A DNA stretch of 64,000 bases from Silene conica (lineage: Eukaryota > Streptophyta > Magnoliopsida > Caryophyllales > Caryophyllaceae), in the NCBI GenBank assembly GCA_029255685.2, contig CM055319.2:29793568-29857567 (forward strand). The letters run 5' to 3'. The notes below the pieces were generated by a model that had not been told where the DNA came from, did not search any database, and was given only the letters and a program-made list of their open reading frames with translations. Shown in pieces: positions 36,965 to 48,046 of the stretch (the first letter of the stretch is position 1; each line of letters begins with the position of its first letter). Position numbers and translations under genes: made by a program.

Positions 36965-38161
36965 TAACATAACATAACATAACCCTTCTACCTTAAACCA
37001 CCTCCATCCCGTGACCTATCCCACATTACCACGGCTGCGTGACCGACTCAAACTACACCGCCAACCACCACCGTCAACCCCTACCACGCCTACTCCACCA
37101 CCAACCCTGACCAGGCCAGTCGACTCCCTCAGGCGAAGTGAACTAGGGTCATCATCAGACCTGGTTCACACCCCACTGCTCGTAACCCACACAACAGCCC
37201 TCACGGAAACGCCCCTGCAACCGCCGTTGACGCCTGACACCGACCAGACCCACCACAGACACCATCACTAACACCCTGTGTTTTCAACCCCCCATAGTAC
37301 CACCGCGTAGACCCCAGCCTAGTCGACAGTGACACCACTCAAACAGCCCCCGACAACCCAAGGCAAACAGACTCCCTGATAACTCCTTTCGAATCCCCCT
37401 GGCAAACTCCCTGATTCCACCATAACCAACCACCGCGAACCACCGTGACTACCACCCTTCGCATTACCCTACCACCACCTGACTCATTACTCAAAGACCC
37501 ATCACAAATAAACACGACAACCCATCTAAAAAGCATTAAAAATATACATACAGAAACTCCCTATTAAACGCATTAACACAAACACCTTCTGACCCCTTAT
37601 TAACCACCCTCCACGGTGGACCCAGACGGCCATCGACACCCCGTTGATGGTTACATACGTTCATTACACGACATGCTACAATAATATGCAAAAACAACCA
37701 AGATTAACACGTTTTAAACCCTTCCAAACATGCGATGAAAACTACCACGTGAACAGGAAATAATAGTGTTGTGATGAGCATACCAGTTTGACGGCCAAAA
37801 CGAACCACCCCGCGCCAGCCTACAACCACCGTGTATAGTCTCTTTCTCTCCTATGATGTGACGGCTGTGTGCTATAGGTGTTTGAAAGAGAATTAGGGCA
37901 AGCCTTAGGGATTGGAAATCAGCTTGAAAGTGACGGCAGGCATAAACTTATGTTAGGGTTTGTGAAATAATGTTCAACCCAGCCGTGGGCTTGGTTAATG
38001 GCACGCCTAACGAGGCCCATGCCGAGATGCTGGAGGTCCAGGGATCGAACCCCCATATCGACATTGTCATTGTGCTAAAGGTCTATGGATCGAACCCTCA
38101 TATCGACATAGCTACATGACTTGATAACAACTATAAACATAGCTACTTAACATCGTAAAAC
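35821..38161 (-). repeat. Right LTR of the LARD, main part after the LINE
   Basis: Collinear with 25200-27515 of the left LTR. It carries a longer (AAT)n run (36884-36961) and the same proline-rich non-gene frame at 37011. Sequence switches at about 38161 to LARD interior, at a short shared word (ACAACTAAATAA-like). Confidence 0.8.
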
Positions 38162-38811
38162 AACTAAATAACGACTCATTAAGAATTACATGGCCTATTA
38201 TCTTAAAAACATAAACGCATATTCTGAACAGTAGAGGTGAAATTATGCATAAACAATAACCAAGTCTTAAATAATTTCTTTTACAAAAAGATGGGCAAAC
38301 GGAACTGTGCAGCAACAATCTAACCACGGTCAATTAAAAGATTTATTTCCCTCAAATTATAACTCCTATTAACATGGACCAACAGCGTTGTAACACCAAC
38401 TCAGGAGGTTGTCATACATAAAATTTTCACACTCAAATATGGAACACATTTAAGATAGTATCCTGTATAAACAAGGTAACATCCAGGAAACTTATTAAAA
38501 CAATTTGGTTCTTTTATAACTTCACATTGCTACCTCGAAATTCAACCATTCTTTTTCTGAAACATGTTGACATATAATTGGGGCATAAACATCACTTGTA
38601 CCGTAATAACATTCATTTCTCATTACTACTATACTCGTTACCTGGATCACGGTGGAGATTTCAAATCTGAAAGTAGGATCAACTAATTAACTTGATGGTT
38701 ATACATGTGTATCTAAAGAAGCTAGTTTCTACTAATGCATAAACATAACTTATCCAGGTACGGAAATATAAACTAGAAGTTACTATGAGGTCCCATATTG
38801 ATTACGAACTT

Positions 38812-39430
38812 AAGATGGTACACAACACATAGCCTAAGTGAGAACTTAAGATGGTTAGCATATGGTCCTAAGCTCACCATCAAATCTTATGAAGGGTATG
38901 ATATTAACGGGTATTGCTTTTACACAAGTCGTCAGGATGCAAAAAGTACGATGCAAAATAGTGGTGTAACAGTTATGGCATCGTCAGTTGAATATGTAGG
39001 AAAGGGTAAACAACTTGTAGATATAACAAAGCCTTACTATGGGGTAATTGAAGATATATGGGAGCTTGATTATCATGATTTTTCAGTACCCTTATTTCGA
39101 TGTAAGTGGGTCGATTGTGTCAAGGGAGTTAATGTTGATGATATGGGTTTCACTTTAGTAGATTTCAATTGTTTAGGTCACAAAGACGACCTCTATATTC
39201 TAGCATCTCAAGCAAAGCAAATTTTCTATATTGAGGATCCTTTAGACAAGAAACAGTCAGTTGTCCGTAACGGTAAAAGACGCATTCTTGGTGTAGATGG
39301 TGTTGTTGATGAAGAAGATTATGATCAAGTTGATGAACTTTCTCCTTTTTCGACCACTTGCCAACAAGCGCAAGTACTACGTGACGAAGTCTATATGCGA
39401 GATGACCATAATGAGGGAATTATGGTTTGA
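38812..39430 (+). pseudogene. TNP2-type CACTA transposase, C-terminal remnant (DUF4216)
   Basis: About 205 residues containing LRWLAYGPKLTIKSYEGYDI, NGYCFYTSRQD, YGVIEDIWELDYHDFSVPLF and a VDFNCLGHKDDLYILASQ block, ending with an acidic tail. This is the DUF4216 region found at the C-terminus of plant TNP2 (TnpD-like) transposases. The catalytic core is missing because the gene starts at the border with the LARD. The natural stop is at 39428-39430, and about 270 bp of AT-rich 3' DNA follows before the TR-GAG. Confidence 0.85.
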
Positions 39431-39699
39431 TTAATTCAAATAATAGATAATATCCTTGGCTGATTTTTGAAGTAGTTTGTAGACGATTATGTCATTCATT
39501 GGGAACTTTTAACTTTCAATAGAAACATTTTACTTTTAATTTAATCTATCTATTGCACCGTTGCGATGGTTTTATTTGTAACTTCATCTACTCTAGATAC
39601 CCTTTTGCTCGGCTTTTGATCTATTCTACTATATGGCATTTTGAACCCATGCCGCGTCAATATGAACTTCAGCTCACTGCTCATTTGACTCGTAGACAT

Positions 39700-40994
39700 T
39701 GTTGGAAACTAGGTTCCATATTTTATACTCAAAACTAACGTGAGTTTTGTTTCTTTAAGTTTAGTCATAAAAACTTAAATAGATCTTATGCATGCAAGAT
39801 GATATCATAAGATGAGATAGTCCTTACATTGGTTTTAGAAGGTTTATACTCAATAATCACCTATTATTTGAGTCTTCAAACCGAAATACCCTTACAACGA
39901 TCTAAGAAAAATCGTCTCCAAAAGATGCGTATCAAGGACCCGATCTCAAACTAATACTAATTTTGTTACTAGAAAATTAGTATTAGTATACTAGAAATAT
40001 TAATAATATTACCTTTAATATTATTAGTAATGGAAATAATTTCTTACTTAGAAAAACTATTTCTAAGTACTATTACTAGTATGGAGGAGGTTGTAGTATG
40101 AAATGTTTAGTGCAAGCATCAACAATCACTTAGCAAAAACTAGTATGAAATGAGTGTGAAGTGAGTGTGTTTATATAAGCACATAAGCTTGCTAGTGCAA
40201 GCATTATGGCCGGCCAAGTCAAGCAAGAGAAGCCAATGCATGGCTCTCTTCCACTTACATAAAGCATCAAATATGCCTTACACTCTTACACACTCTTACA
40301 CATCTACTTACACACTCAATCATATTGCATACACACAATCTCATGTGCATCCTCCATCTTCACGGTTCAAATGGTCTTATAAGACCCATTTTATTTTTGT
40401 CAATTGTGTTAATTTGTAACATGTCACATATGTTCCATAACACATGACTTAATTTGTTAATTGTGCAATTTTAACTATTGAAATCCACAATTTACAAATT
40501 TATTACATTTAAATAATCATTCCAATATTTCGAAATTATTATTGTATAAAATGTAATATCATAATTTTAATTACAACTCTTTGTAATTTTATGATCAACC
40601 GTGTTCATTCTCAATTTAATCGTTTCCAAAACGAATAAATAAAAACCGAGTAATAAAAACAATTTTATTACTATGACTTTAATTATTATCATAATCCCAT
40701 TATAATAAATATTCGTCATATAATATTATTTCCAAAATTTCCAGTTATTAATTAATTTGTATTCAATACAATATTAATTAATTATTCCATTGAGACGGAA
40801 TTCCCTAAAGATATGACCTTAAGGGATCAACTGATCACCACCATCATATGACGATAATGTCAAACTCTAGACAGCCAATCATTATCGATAAATGTTGATC
40901 AGTCGACTTTAAAAGAGTAACACTCCCAGTTGTGTTTCATTCAAATGAGTTTTAATTCGTCAACACACTATTGTCGAGGACACTTCCTCCAACA
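39700..40994 (-). repeat. LTR of TR-GAG-2 (3' in element sense)
   Basis: TGTTGGAAAC to CTCCAACA, nearly identical to 50540-51834. A frame of 84 residues inside is present in both LTRs and is not considered a gene. Confidence 0.94.
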
Positions 40995-42934
40995 ATCTCC
41001 CACTTGTCCGAGACAAGTGTGTGTTACCAATTCTCTTGCCCTATTACTATCTCCCACTCAATGCATGGCGTCCTCTCAGGTCGTGCCGGCAATTGATTAA
41101 AATCTAGAGTGGTTTATCTCGATCTGGAGTTTATAACTACTGACCGGAATTATCTACCATAGATACCTTCCGAGCGTGGCCACGCATTTCTAGTTATTAT
41201 TCTCCTCGAGTGGCCTAGAGATATTTCTCAACCCTGACAAGGGGTGGACAATTCCTAATCGACTTATTCCTTCCGGCTGGCCATAGTCCATCATAACCCA
41301 AAATATGTCCTTATAAACCCCAGTTACGAAGGTGTTAGGACATAAATCAAAGTTAATCTGAAAACTATGCCACCTCAGAGAACAGTCATTAGTCCAAGAA
41401 CTGACTGATGTGAAACACGATAGATGCTCCCGCCACGACCAGGCAGTCTTTTAATAAGAGTATGCCAGAGCTCTATCAGCGGTCATTAGCCCGGCAAATG
41501 TGTCTTAACATGTCTATGCCTAGGTGATCGATTAGTCATCCCGTATGACTCTATGGCAATTGAACTCGCCATCAATCGCATCACACATCCGGTTGCATTG
41601 AGATGTCACCTCACTTAAGCAACTAGGGGCGAGGTCATGATAATTCAATTCACTTTAATGGGGTTCAATATGGTCTTACCATCCCATTTGAATTTTACTT
41701 GACCTTTCGTGAGTTATAAATAACTCAAACAATTAGTGGATTATACCATCCAAGTGGTCAACCTTTGAACACCATTTAATTTACAATCAGCTTTAGGGTC
41801 TCTCGTTTACATCCCTTAAAATTGTAATTATCTTCTTTTTGAGTAAACCAGGTTTACCACGGTTCGAGCAATCGTTCACTTTGCAGATCATATCCATACA
41901 TTGATCTTTCCTCTGAAAGAGACAAGTCATTCTTATGACTAGCGAATAAGATTATGTGCATTGTGTAACTCCCAGCCACAGCAATGTCTTTACATAATTT
42001 GTGAACGTACACATTTTGTAGAATCTTGTGATGACCATGTAGTTAAAATACAAGTCATTGAGATGCATAGTCAATGAATGTAAGCCAAAGATTATCACAA
42101 ATCTTTGCTTGGTTTCTTGGAACTTGAGTCGTTGCAAACCTTTTACCATACGACTAAGTTATCTTCCAAGATCTTGAATTTGTCTTTCATCTTCATTGGA
42201 GAATACTTTGACAATTGATCAAGGTTTAATCATTGATTTAAAACCTGCTCTACGGGTTGTCCTGTAAGCGGTGCGCATCCACTTTACACGATTATACTAA
42301 TGGCGGAAACATTAGCGAATTTAAACATGTAAACTATAGTACTTAAGGTTCGATAAATTTCCATGATCTCATCATGTTTATACTATCTTCATCTCCATGA
42401 ACAACCTTAATACCTTACAACCAAGACGTCTTTTACAATCTCAACCAAACATCCTATGTTCAATTAGATCTAATACATATCAATATGTTATCTAGAATCA
42501 AAAACTCGTGTACCTTTCATGAGTATCAATGCTTCATTCCAAACGAGCAATGAGTTGTTTTAGGTAACGTTTACTCCCACTAAACTCTTGTTCTTGCCTG
42601 ATTCTGAAGATCCCGAAGTCATACCCATGACTCAATAGCTTCAAATCCTGGAGCGAGAACTCCCACTGAACTTTACATTTAACCGTAAATCATAAAGCTC
42701 CCACTCAATTCAATGTTCCTTAACATTTAATGAATTGAAATGGTTGGGACTTCAACCATATGTGCTAATAGTCACATCCTTTTTCAAATACTCTTTTGAA
42801 AAATGGTTATTGAGTTTACTGAATTCATTCTCAATGAATTGCCTTACTACTTTCAACAAAGTTACCCTTAACTTTGTAGATTGTTGGCATCCACATGTCA
42901 ACCCATGCTTCTCTCAATAAATCTCATTTATTAG
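40995..42934 (-). other. TR-GAG-2 3' non-coding region, first part
   Basis: Starts with the polypurine tract. It is homologous to 2601-3700 of TR-GAG-1 and to the 3' region of Copia-3. No coding frame. Confidence 0.75.
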
Positions 42935-43913
42935 TGTAACAGCCCATATTTTCGTAAAATCTAATTTAAGCATTTTGAATATTTTAGGTAATAAAATAAT
43001 ATTTTAATAACTCAACGGAAATAATTTATTTAAGTATCGTAAAACATTTTTAATAGTTATCGAGATCCGCCTTAAGAACCTTAAGTTCTTAAGACGAATA
43101 CAACTTGGCATAGTTAAATATCCGACTCAAGTATTCATTTCATAACCGTTTTAAATATCCGTAACCATTTAAGCAAGTCGGAAAGGACAGCTCTCTTGTC
43201 TCTTTATAAACCCTTATGTCGACAAACTCATCCTGAACATTTCATTTCACTGTAACAATTTTCATCTCAAAACCTCCATAAAACCCTTCCTTCTTTTCAA
43301 GCTTTCTTCATCATCCGTTCATCAAATCGCGAAAGTAAGTACATTTTCGGAATCCTCGTTCGATTTCCAAGACATCCATCACTTTCGTTTTTCATCTTAT
43401 CGACTTCAAAAATCGGGCTGTTTTGCCTTTAATCCGTTTTTAGTGGTTCTAAACCGTTTTCTTTGTTATAGGAGTTGGTCTCGACGATCCCGACGTGGAC
43501 TCTTACGTGGTTGAGGAGGATCAATTGCCGGAATAAGCTTGAAGGTGACGATAATGAGATAACTCGGCCTTTATTGTGTATATTAGCATGCTTGGTGTTT
43601 TTGATGTTTGTTCTTCTGATTTTGTTCAAGTTCTATGATTATTGGACTTAGTATCATGATTAGGATGTTGTTTATGTGAAGAATTTATGATCCGAGATAT
43701 GGTTATGTGCTCACAAGTTTAATTTCAGTTTTTCATATGTTAAGACGGATACTTGAAATTGATCGTTTGAGGATTGTGTTGGGATTTATGTGCTGTTAGG
43801 AAGTAGTATTTGGTGATTTGTAATGTTGGGAAAACAACACTTGTATCGATTCATGAGTTTCCGTGTTGAATTGTTGAGTTTTTCGAATGGCTGGAGACGC
43901 GATTTTCAGCGAC

Positions 43914-44318
43914 AGGCTCTCTGAGCCGGTCGACCGACCGGCCGCCGGTCGACCGGCTGAGAGCGTTTCTTGATATTTTTGTGTTTTACGCGAGACTTTG
44001 AGACCATAGGAAATAAGTCTCCCAGCCGGCAGACCGGCCGCCTGCCAGCCGGCTGGGAGTGCGTTGTGTTGTATTTTGTAGTTTGGAAAACTTAAGGGTA
44101 GTCCCAGCCGGCAGACCGGCCGCCTGCCAGCCGGCTGGGAGTGCGTTTTTGTCGTTGCGTGTTTTCAAGTTTTTAAGGAGGCTGAGTTCCCAGCCGGCCG
44201 ACCGGCTGCCTGCCGACCGGCTGGGAGTTCGTGTTTTGTTTCAGAAAAGAAAGAAGAAAGACTGGGGCGGTCACCAGCCGGCCGACCGGCTGCCTGCCGA
44301 CCGGCTGGGGACCCCTGT
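43914..44318. repeat. Five GC-rich palindromic units (copy 2)
   Basis: Units such as CCCAGCCGGCAGACCGGCCG followed by CCTGCCAGCCGGCTGGGA. The second and third are almost identical to each other, as are the fourth and fifth. They match 24244-24655 in inverse orientation. Confidence 0.87.
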
Positions 44319-44589
44319 AGGCTATTTTGAGGTTTTCATAATTTGATCGTAACTTTCAAACGGTTAATCGGTTTTACTTGAAACTTGTTTTGTGTACCTT
44401 TGACATGTATTTGAGGTCCCCGGAGGATGGGCAACATTATATTGGGTTCGGGAATATAGTGAGGATAGAGACCCCCCGGTCGGGCAACCGAAAGGGAAAC
44501 CGGCTCTCCCTCATCCTAGTTCTCGAGGTCAATTAAGTGTTGATTAGAAGTTAAAGGTAGAACTAGAGAGTAGTTCATAGACTTGAATG

Positions 44590-45165
44590 ATATTGTTTTG
44601 ATGCGTATTAAGTTATGCGTTAAGACGTCGCCTCTAAACTTAATACGTAGGTTGTTTGTCATGTATAGGGGTATGCGTTGAGTTTTCGCCTCTGAGCCCT
44701 ATATGTGTTTGTTTGTCGTGTATGGAGCCATGCGTTGAGTTTTCGCCTCTGAGTTCTATACATGTTTGTTTGTCGTGTCTGGGACATGCGTTGAGTTTTC
44801 GCCTCTGAGTCCAGACATGTATGTGTGATCGCGTCAGGACATGCCTTAAGCTGGCCTCTGAGTCTGACGAGTAGAGCAACTGCACGACGGGGCAGTCAGG
44901 TTGTCATACCTTACCCGGAGTGCAGGTGTTTGGTGCTAGAACATGCGTTGAGTTTTCGCCTCTGAGTCTAGTATCTTGTGATGTAGTAGGGGTCCATGCG
45001 TTGAGTTTTCGCCTCTGAGTCCTTGCTTGATGATGTGAAATTGGTATTTAGGTTATGCGTTACGATGTCGCCTCTGAACCTTTATACTTGCTGATTTATT
45101 TAGTACCTAGGTTATGCGTTAAGATGTCGCCTCTGAACCTTTGTACTTGCGGTTTTGTATCTGCT
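44590..45165 (+). repeat. Array of about ten stem-loop units with unit-specific stems (copy 2)
   Basis: The shared loop core is mostly ATGCGTTGAGTTTTCGCCTC. Stems pair within each unit: GCGTATTAAGTT with AACTTAATACG (44602-44649), CATGTATAGGG with CCCTATATGTG, GTCTGGGAC with GTCCAGAC, CGTCAGGAC with GTCTGACG, and GTACCTAGGTT with AACCTTTGTAC. One unit (44839-44860) has the GCCTTAAGCTGGCCTCT loop that dominates copy 1. Confidence 0.87.
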
Positions 45166-45864
45166 TGCCTTGATGATGGTACAGTGTCAGATATGCATAG
45201 TATGTTATAGTTGTTATATGAGTTGTGGTTAAATCATCCAAGGCATTGGATGACTCTTAGTTCGGTTTCATAAATGATTAGATTGAAAGACCCCCCGACT
45301 GGGTAACCAGTAGGGAAACCGGCTCTCCTTCTTATCTGTTTATGAAGTTAGTTGAGAGCCGTGCATGGTAATCGTATGATAGTAAGAGATCAGATAATGA
45401 GTTGTTTATGCTTCACATGTTGATATATGTTGGAGTGTTCTGTATTGTTTATATGTTACGTGTTGTCACAAAAGGTGGCTAGGAGAACTCTAGTCACTCC
45501 CCACTGATTGTGGCGTACATGTTTTCATGTATGTAGGTACATGCAGGGTTGGAGATCAGGGTTACAGGAGAGCTAGCGAGTGATGATCCGTTCATCAGTT
45601 GACTTACCCGTTTACGCTTAGCTAGACTCTTAGACTTTTGTTGTTTTTTTGTTTTGGTGCCGGTAGGGATGTGCCATCCCCGGCTGATGTATTTATTTAT
45701 GTTTCGGTTTGATACTTAGTACTGTTACTTATCTATTTGGTTTCAGTTTCAGTTTACGTTTCAGTCTAAGACTTCTCGCATGTTTTATCTTTAAAAGTTT
45801 TAATTCCGCTGCAATTTTGGTACTTTTATGTGTTTATATTTCCGCTTTCGCGAGGGGTTTTACA

Positions 45865-47137
45865 ATTAGCATGTATATCTTATAAATGCAGACATCCATA
45901 TGTCAGCTTATGCTTCTCTCAACAAATCTCATTCATCAGCATGTATATCTTATAATTTTCATGGTTCTTAGAATTTGCATTGGCACATTTAGATCACCAT
46001 CTAAATCCAAGAACCCTTTCTTGAGCCTTTGCAAAATCTTTTGAATAATTTTTCTTCGAGTGTCCTCCCGTAGTTTCTATAAGAGTCTTTTCTTATGGTG
46101 TACAATTTCTGTGTGTGGGAACTTTCAGTTCCCCACATTTATCTTATCTTGTACTGTACGAGGACTCTATCATGGATCTTATCCATGTATAGAATTTTTC
46201 CTTACAAACTTCAAGAATTTACTTTTGAAGTATCCTCCAGGGCCGGGGCCGTTGGGATATAAGACGTAGATTTTTACCAGACCGTAGATCTTATCTACAA
46301 CTTTTGGGCTTATCCACAACTTTTGGGATGATAAGGCGTAGAATCTTATCCATAGCCTAATCTACCTTTTACAACCATAAGGTGTAGATTTTCTAAATCG
46401 TAGATCCTATCCACAACTTTATCTACCTTCTAAATCTCTTACTACTATTCACTAATAGATTATATCCATTGTGCTTATCATATGCTATTTGTGGCATTGC
46501 AAATTTCTCCCACTCTATCTTTGTAATAATAATCCCATTTTATTACCAAAGATAGCTACTAAGGCCACAAGCAATGACTTTGATGTTGGTTTGTGTACCC
46601 TTATGATTTATTACAGAAATTATTCGTTTTAAAGCTTAGATAGTTTTGGATGGTTGATAACTTTTCTTTTTAATTGAGTTCTAAACTTAATTTGATTTTG
46701 ATTTGATTTGAATTGGGTATCCTATACCAATTCGGTTTCAATGGTCATACATTGAAATGTCATAATCAATTCTATTTTATGTTTAAGATTTGCAAGTGTA
46801 TGTTAAACTAAACAAGAACATAATTATAAAACCGATAGCGACTTGGGTTGAAAGCCAAGTCACTATATTATCCAAAATACAACATATTGTTCAAGGATTT
46901 CCCCTTTCCTTGTCCAACAAGGAAATAAAACATAGGTTTTAATTGTTCATACAACACTTGAAATATTAGCAAAATAAGCGGAAAAACAAAGTTCCTTGAT
47001 CATCCCGAGCGGAGCTACTCTTAGTTCCCTTGATCCATCAAGCTTGTTTCTCTTTTCCCTTATCTTTGCTTTCATGCCCTAATTCAAGTAAGAAGAGCAT
47101 TCACATCACAACTTGTATCGTGATACATTAGTTGAGA
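45865..47137 (-). other. TR-GAG-2 3' non-coding region, second part
   Basis: No coding frame. A 60-bp unit around GCTTCTCTCAACAAATCTCA is a partial direct repeat of sequence just left of the family-G insertion (42886-42932). The words CGTAGAT and ATCCACAAC recur at 46260-46440. Confidence 0.6.
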
Positions 47138-48046
47138 TTAACATAAAATCGGGATAGTTATCGTACCAACTGGAAGAATCTTCCCAGCTTTGAGATCGCT
47201 GAGATACTTGGAACAGTTCCTCTTCCAATGTCCTTTGCCATTGCAGTAAAAGCATTTGGCCCCTTGATGAGGGCTCTTCTTGGATTTGGAGGTGCTTGCC
47301 TCAGAAGACACTTTCTTTGAACCTTTGGAAGGTTGCTTCCCCTTTGCCTTACCCTTCCTTTTGAACTTTCCTTTGCTCTTAACATTAATGTTGAGCACAT
47401 CCTTAGGGGCACTAACATTTAGTCCCATATCCCTTTCAGCTTGCACGATCATATTGTGCAATTCATCAAGAGAGATGTCTTGGTTCCTCATGTTGAAATT
47501 CACCCGGAATTGTACATAAGTTTTTACCTTAGACAAGGAGTGGAGGATTCTGTCAATCACAAGTTCCTTAGGAATGTCCACTTGATTCATCCTTAGGGTT
47601 TCTACATGCTCAATTAACTTGAGCACATGTGGGCTAGCCTTTTGCCCTTCCTTAAGGTTGAGATCAAAGAAAGCCGATGCCGCCTCGTATTGGACAATTC
47701 TCGAAGCCTTTGAGAACATAGTCACAAGCCTGGAGTAGATCTCATAGGCCGTGCCAATCTTTATGGCACTCCTTTGGAGTTCCGGCTCCATCGAGAAGAT
47801 CAAAACATTTTTGATTGCCGCAGACTCCTTCTGATAGGTATCATAGGGTCGTCTTGCTGCGGCGGTGGCATTTTCTGCAGGTTCAGGGGGTGATTCTTCA
47901 ATGAGGAATTCGGTCTTACCGTCTCCCTCTGCCGCTAACAATAGTTGGGCATCCCAATCGGCAAAGTTCGCCCCATTCTTTTCTAGCTTACAACGATCCA
48001 TGAAGGAACGTAACCATGAAGAGTTTGTAGTAGTGGAAGTAGTCAT
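47138..48046 (-). CDS. gag: Gag-like protein of TR-GAG-2 (302 aa)
   Basis: One open frame from ATG to stop. Residues 1-210 form the gag region (MDRCKLEKNGANFADWDAQL, RIVQYEAASAFFDLNLKEGQ, SPHVLKLIEHVETL, QFRVNFNMRNQDISLDELHN). A Lys/Ser-rich linker follows, then a canonical CCHC knuckle CFYCNGKGHWKRNC near residues 268-281. The protein is strongly similar to the TR-GAG-1 gag along its length. It should bind and package element RNA, with replication depending on pol from another copia. The intact frame fits the low LTR divergence. Confidence 0.88.
   Translation of the reverse strand: MTTSTTTNSSWLRSFMDRCKLEKNGANFADWDAQLLLAAEGDGKTEFLIEESPPEPAENATAAARRPYDTYQKESAAIKNVLIFSMEPELQRSAIKIGTAYEIYSRLVTMFSKASRIVQYEAASAFFDLNLKEGQKASPHVLKLIEHVETLRMNQVDIPKELVIDRILHSLSKVKTYVQFRVNFNMRNQDISLDELHNMIVQAERDMGLNVSAPKDVLNINVKSKGKFKRKGKAKGKQPSKGSKKVSSEASTSKSKKSPHQGAKCFYCNGKGHWKRNCSKYLSDLKAGKILPVGTITIPILC

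Larger units (their letters stand above)
25019..38811 (-). mobile_element. LARD-type non-coding LTR element complex
   Basis: The left LTR is 25019-27568 (TGTAACACCCCC to GGTATTACA). The right LTR starts at 31513 and continues past the LINE to about 38161. In the minus sense the primer site TGGTATCAGAGC (31509-31498) follows the 5' LTR, and a purine tract GGGGGAAGAC (27578-27569) precedes the 3' LTR. The about 3.9-kb interior has no gag or pol, as in large retrotransposon derivatives (LARDs). After the right LTR, 38162-38811 repeats interior sequence 30145-30794 nearly exactly, so the complex looks like LTR-interior-LTR-partial interior. It is broken at its right border. LTR divergence is about 1% by eye. 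The ends suggest Ty3/gypsy, not proven. Confidence 0.8.
42935..45864 (+). repeat. Family-G solo LTR, complete (2930 bp)
   Basis: TGTAACAGCCC to GGGGTTTTACA with target duplication ATTAG at 42930-42934 and 45865-45869. No primer site, polypurine tract or coding region lies inside, so it is a solo LTR of a large element, possibly Ty3/gypsy. It contains five GC-rich palindromes (43914-44318), a bracketed stem-loop array (44590-45165), and at 43190-43560 a GC-richer stretch that may be the transcribed start. The inverse partial copy is at 22657-25018. Confidence 0.88.

Noticed and set aside
36757-36975. Poly-tyrosine frame on the minus strand
   Set aside because: It is a translation of the (AAT)n microsatellite.
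40165-40419. 84-residue frame, present again at 51005-51259
   Set aside because: It lies in both LTRs of TR-GAG-2 at the same offset and has no recognisable domain; it is LTR sequence and not a gene.
44590-45165. CRISPR-like array of repeats and spacers
   Set aside because: The spacing is irregular, the variable parts pair with each other across each repeat, and the array lies in an LTR of a plant-type element.
42935-45864. Possible full-length element or host gene
   Set aside because: No primer site, polypurine tract, pair of LTRs or coding frame is present; the ATTAG duplication and TG...CA ends fit a solo LTR.
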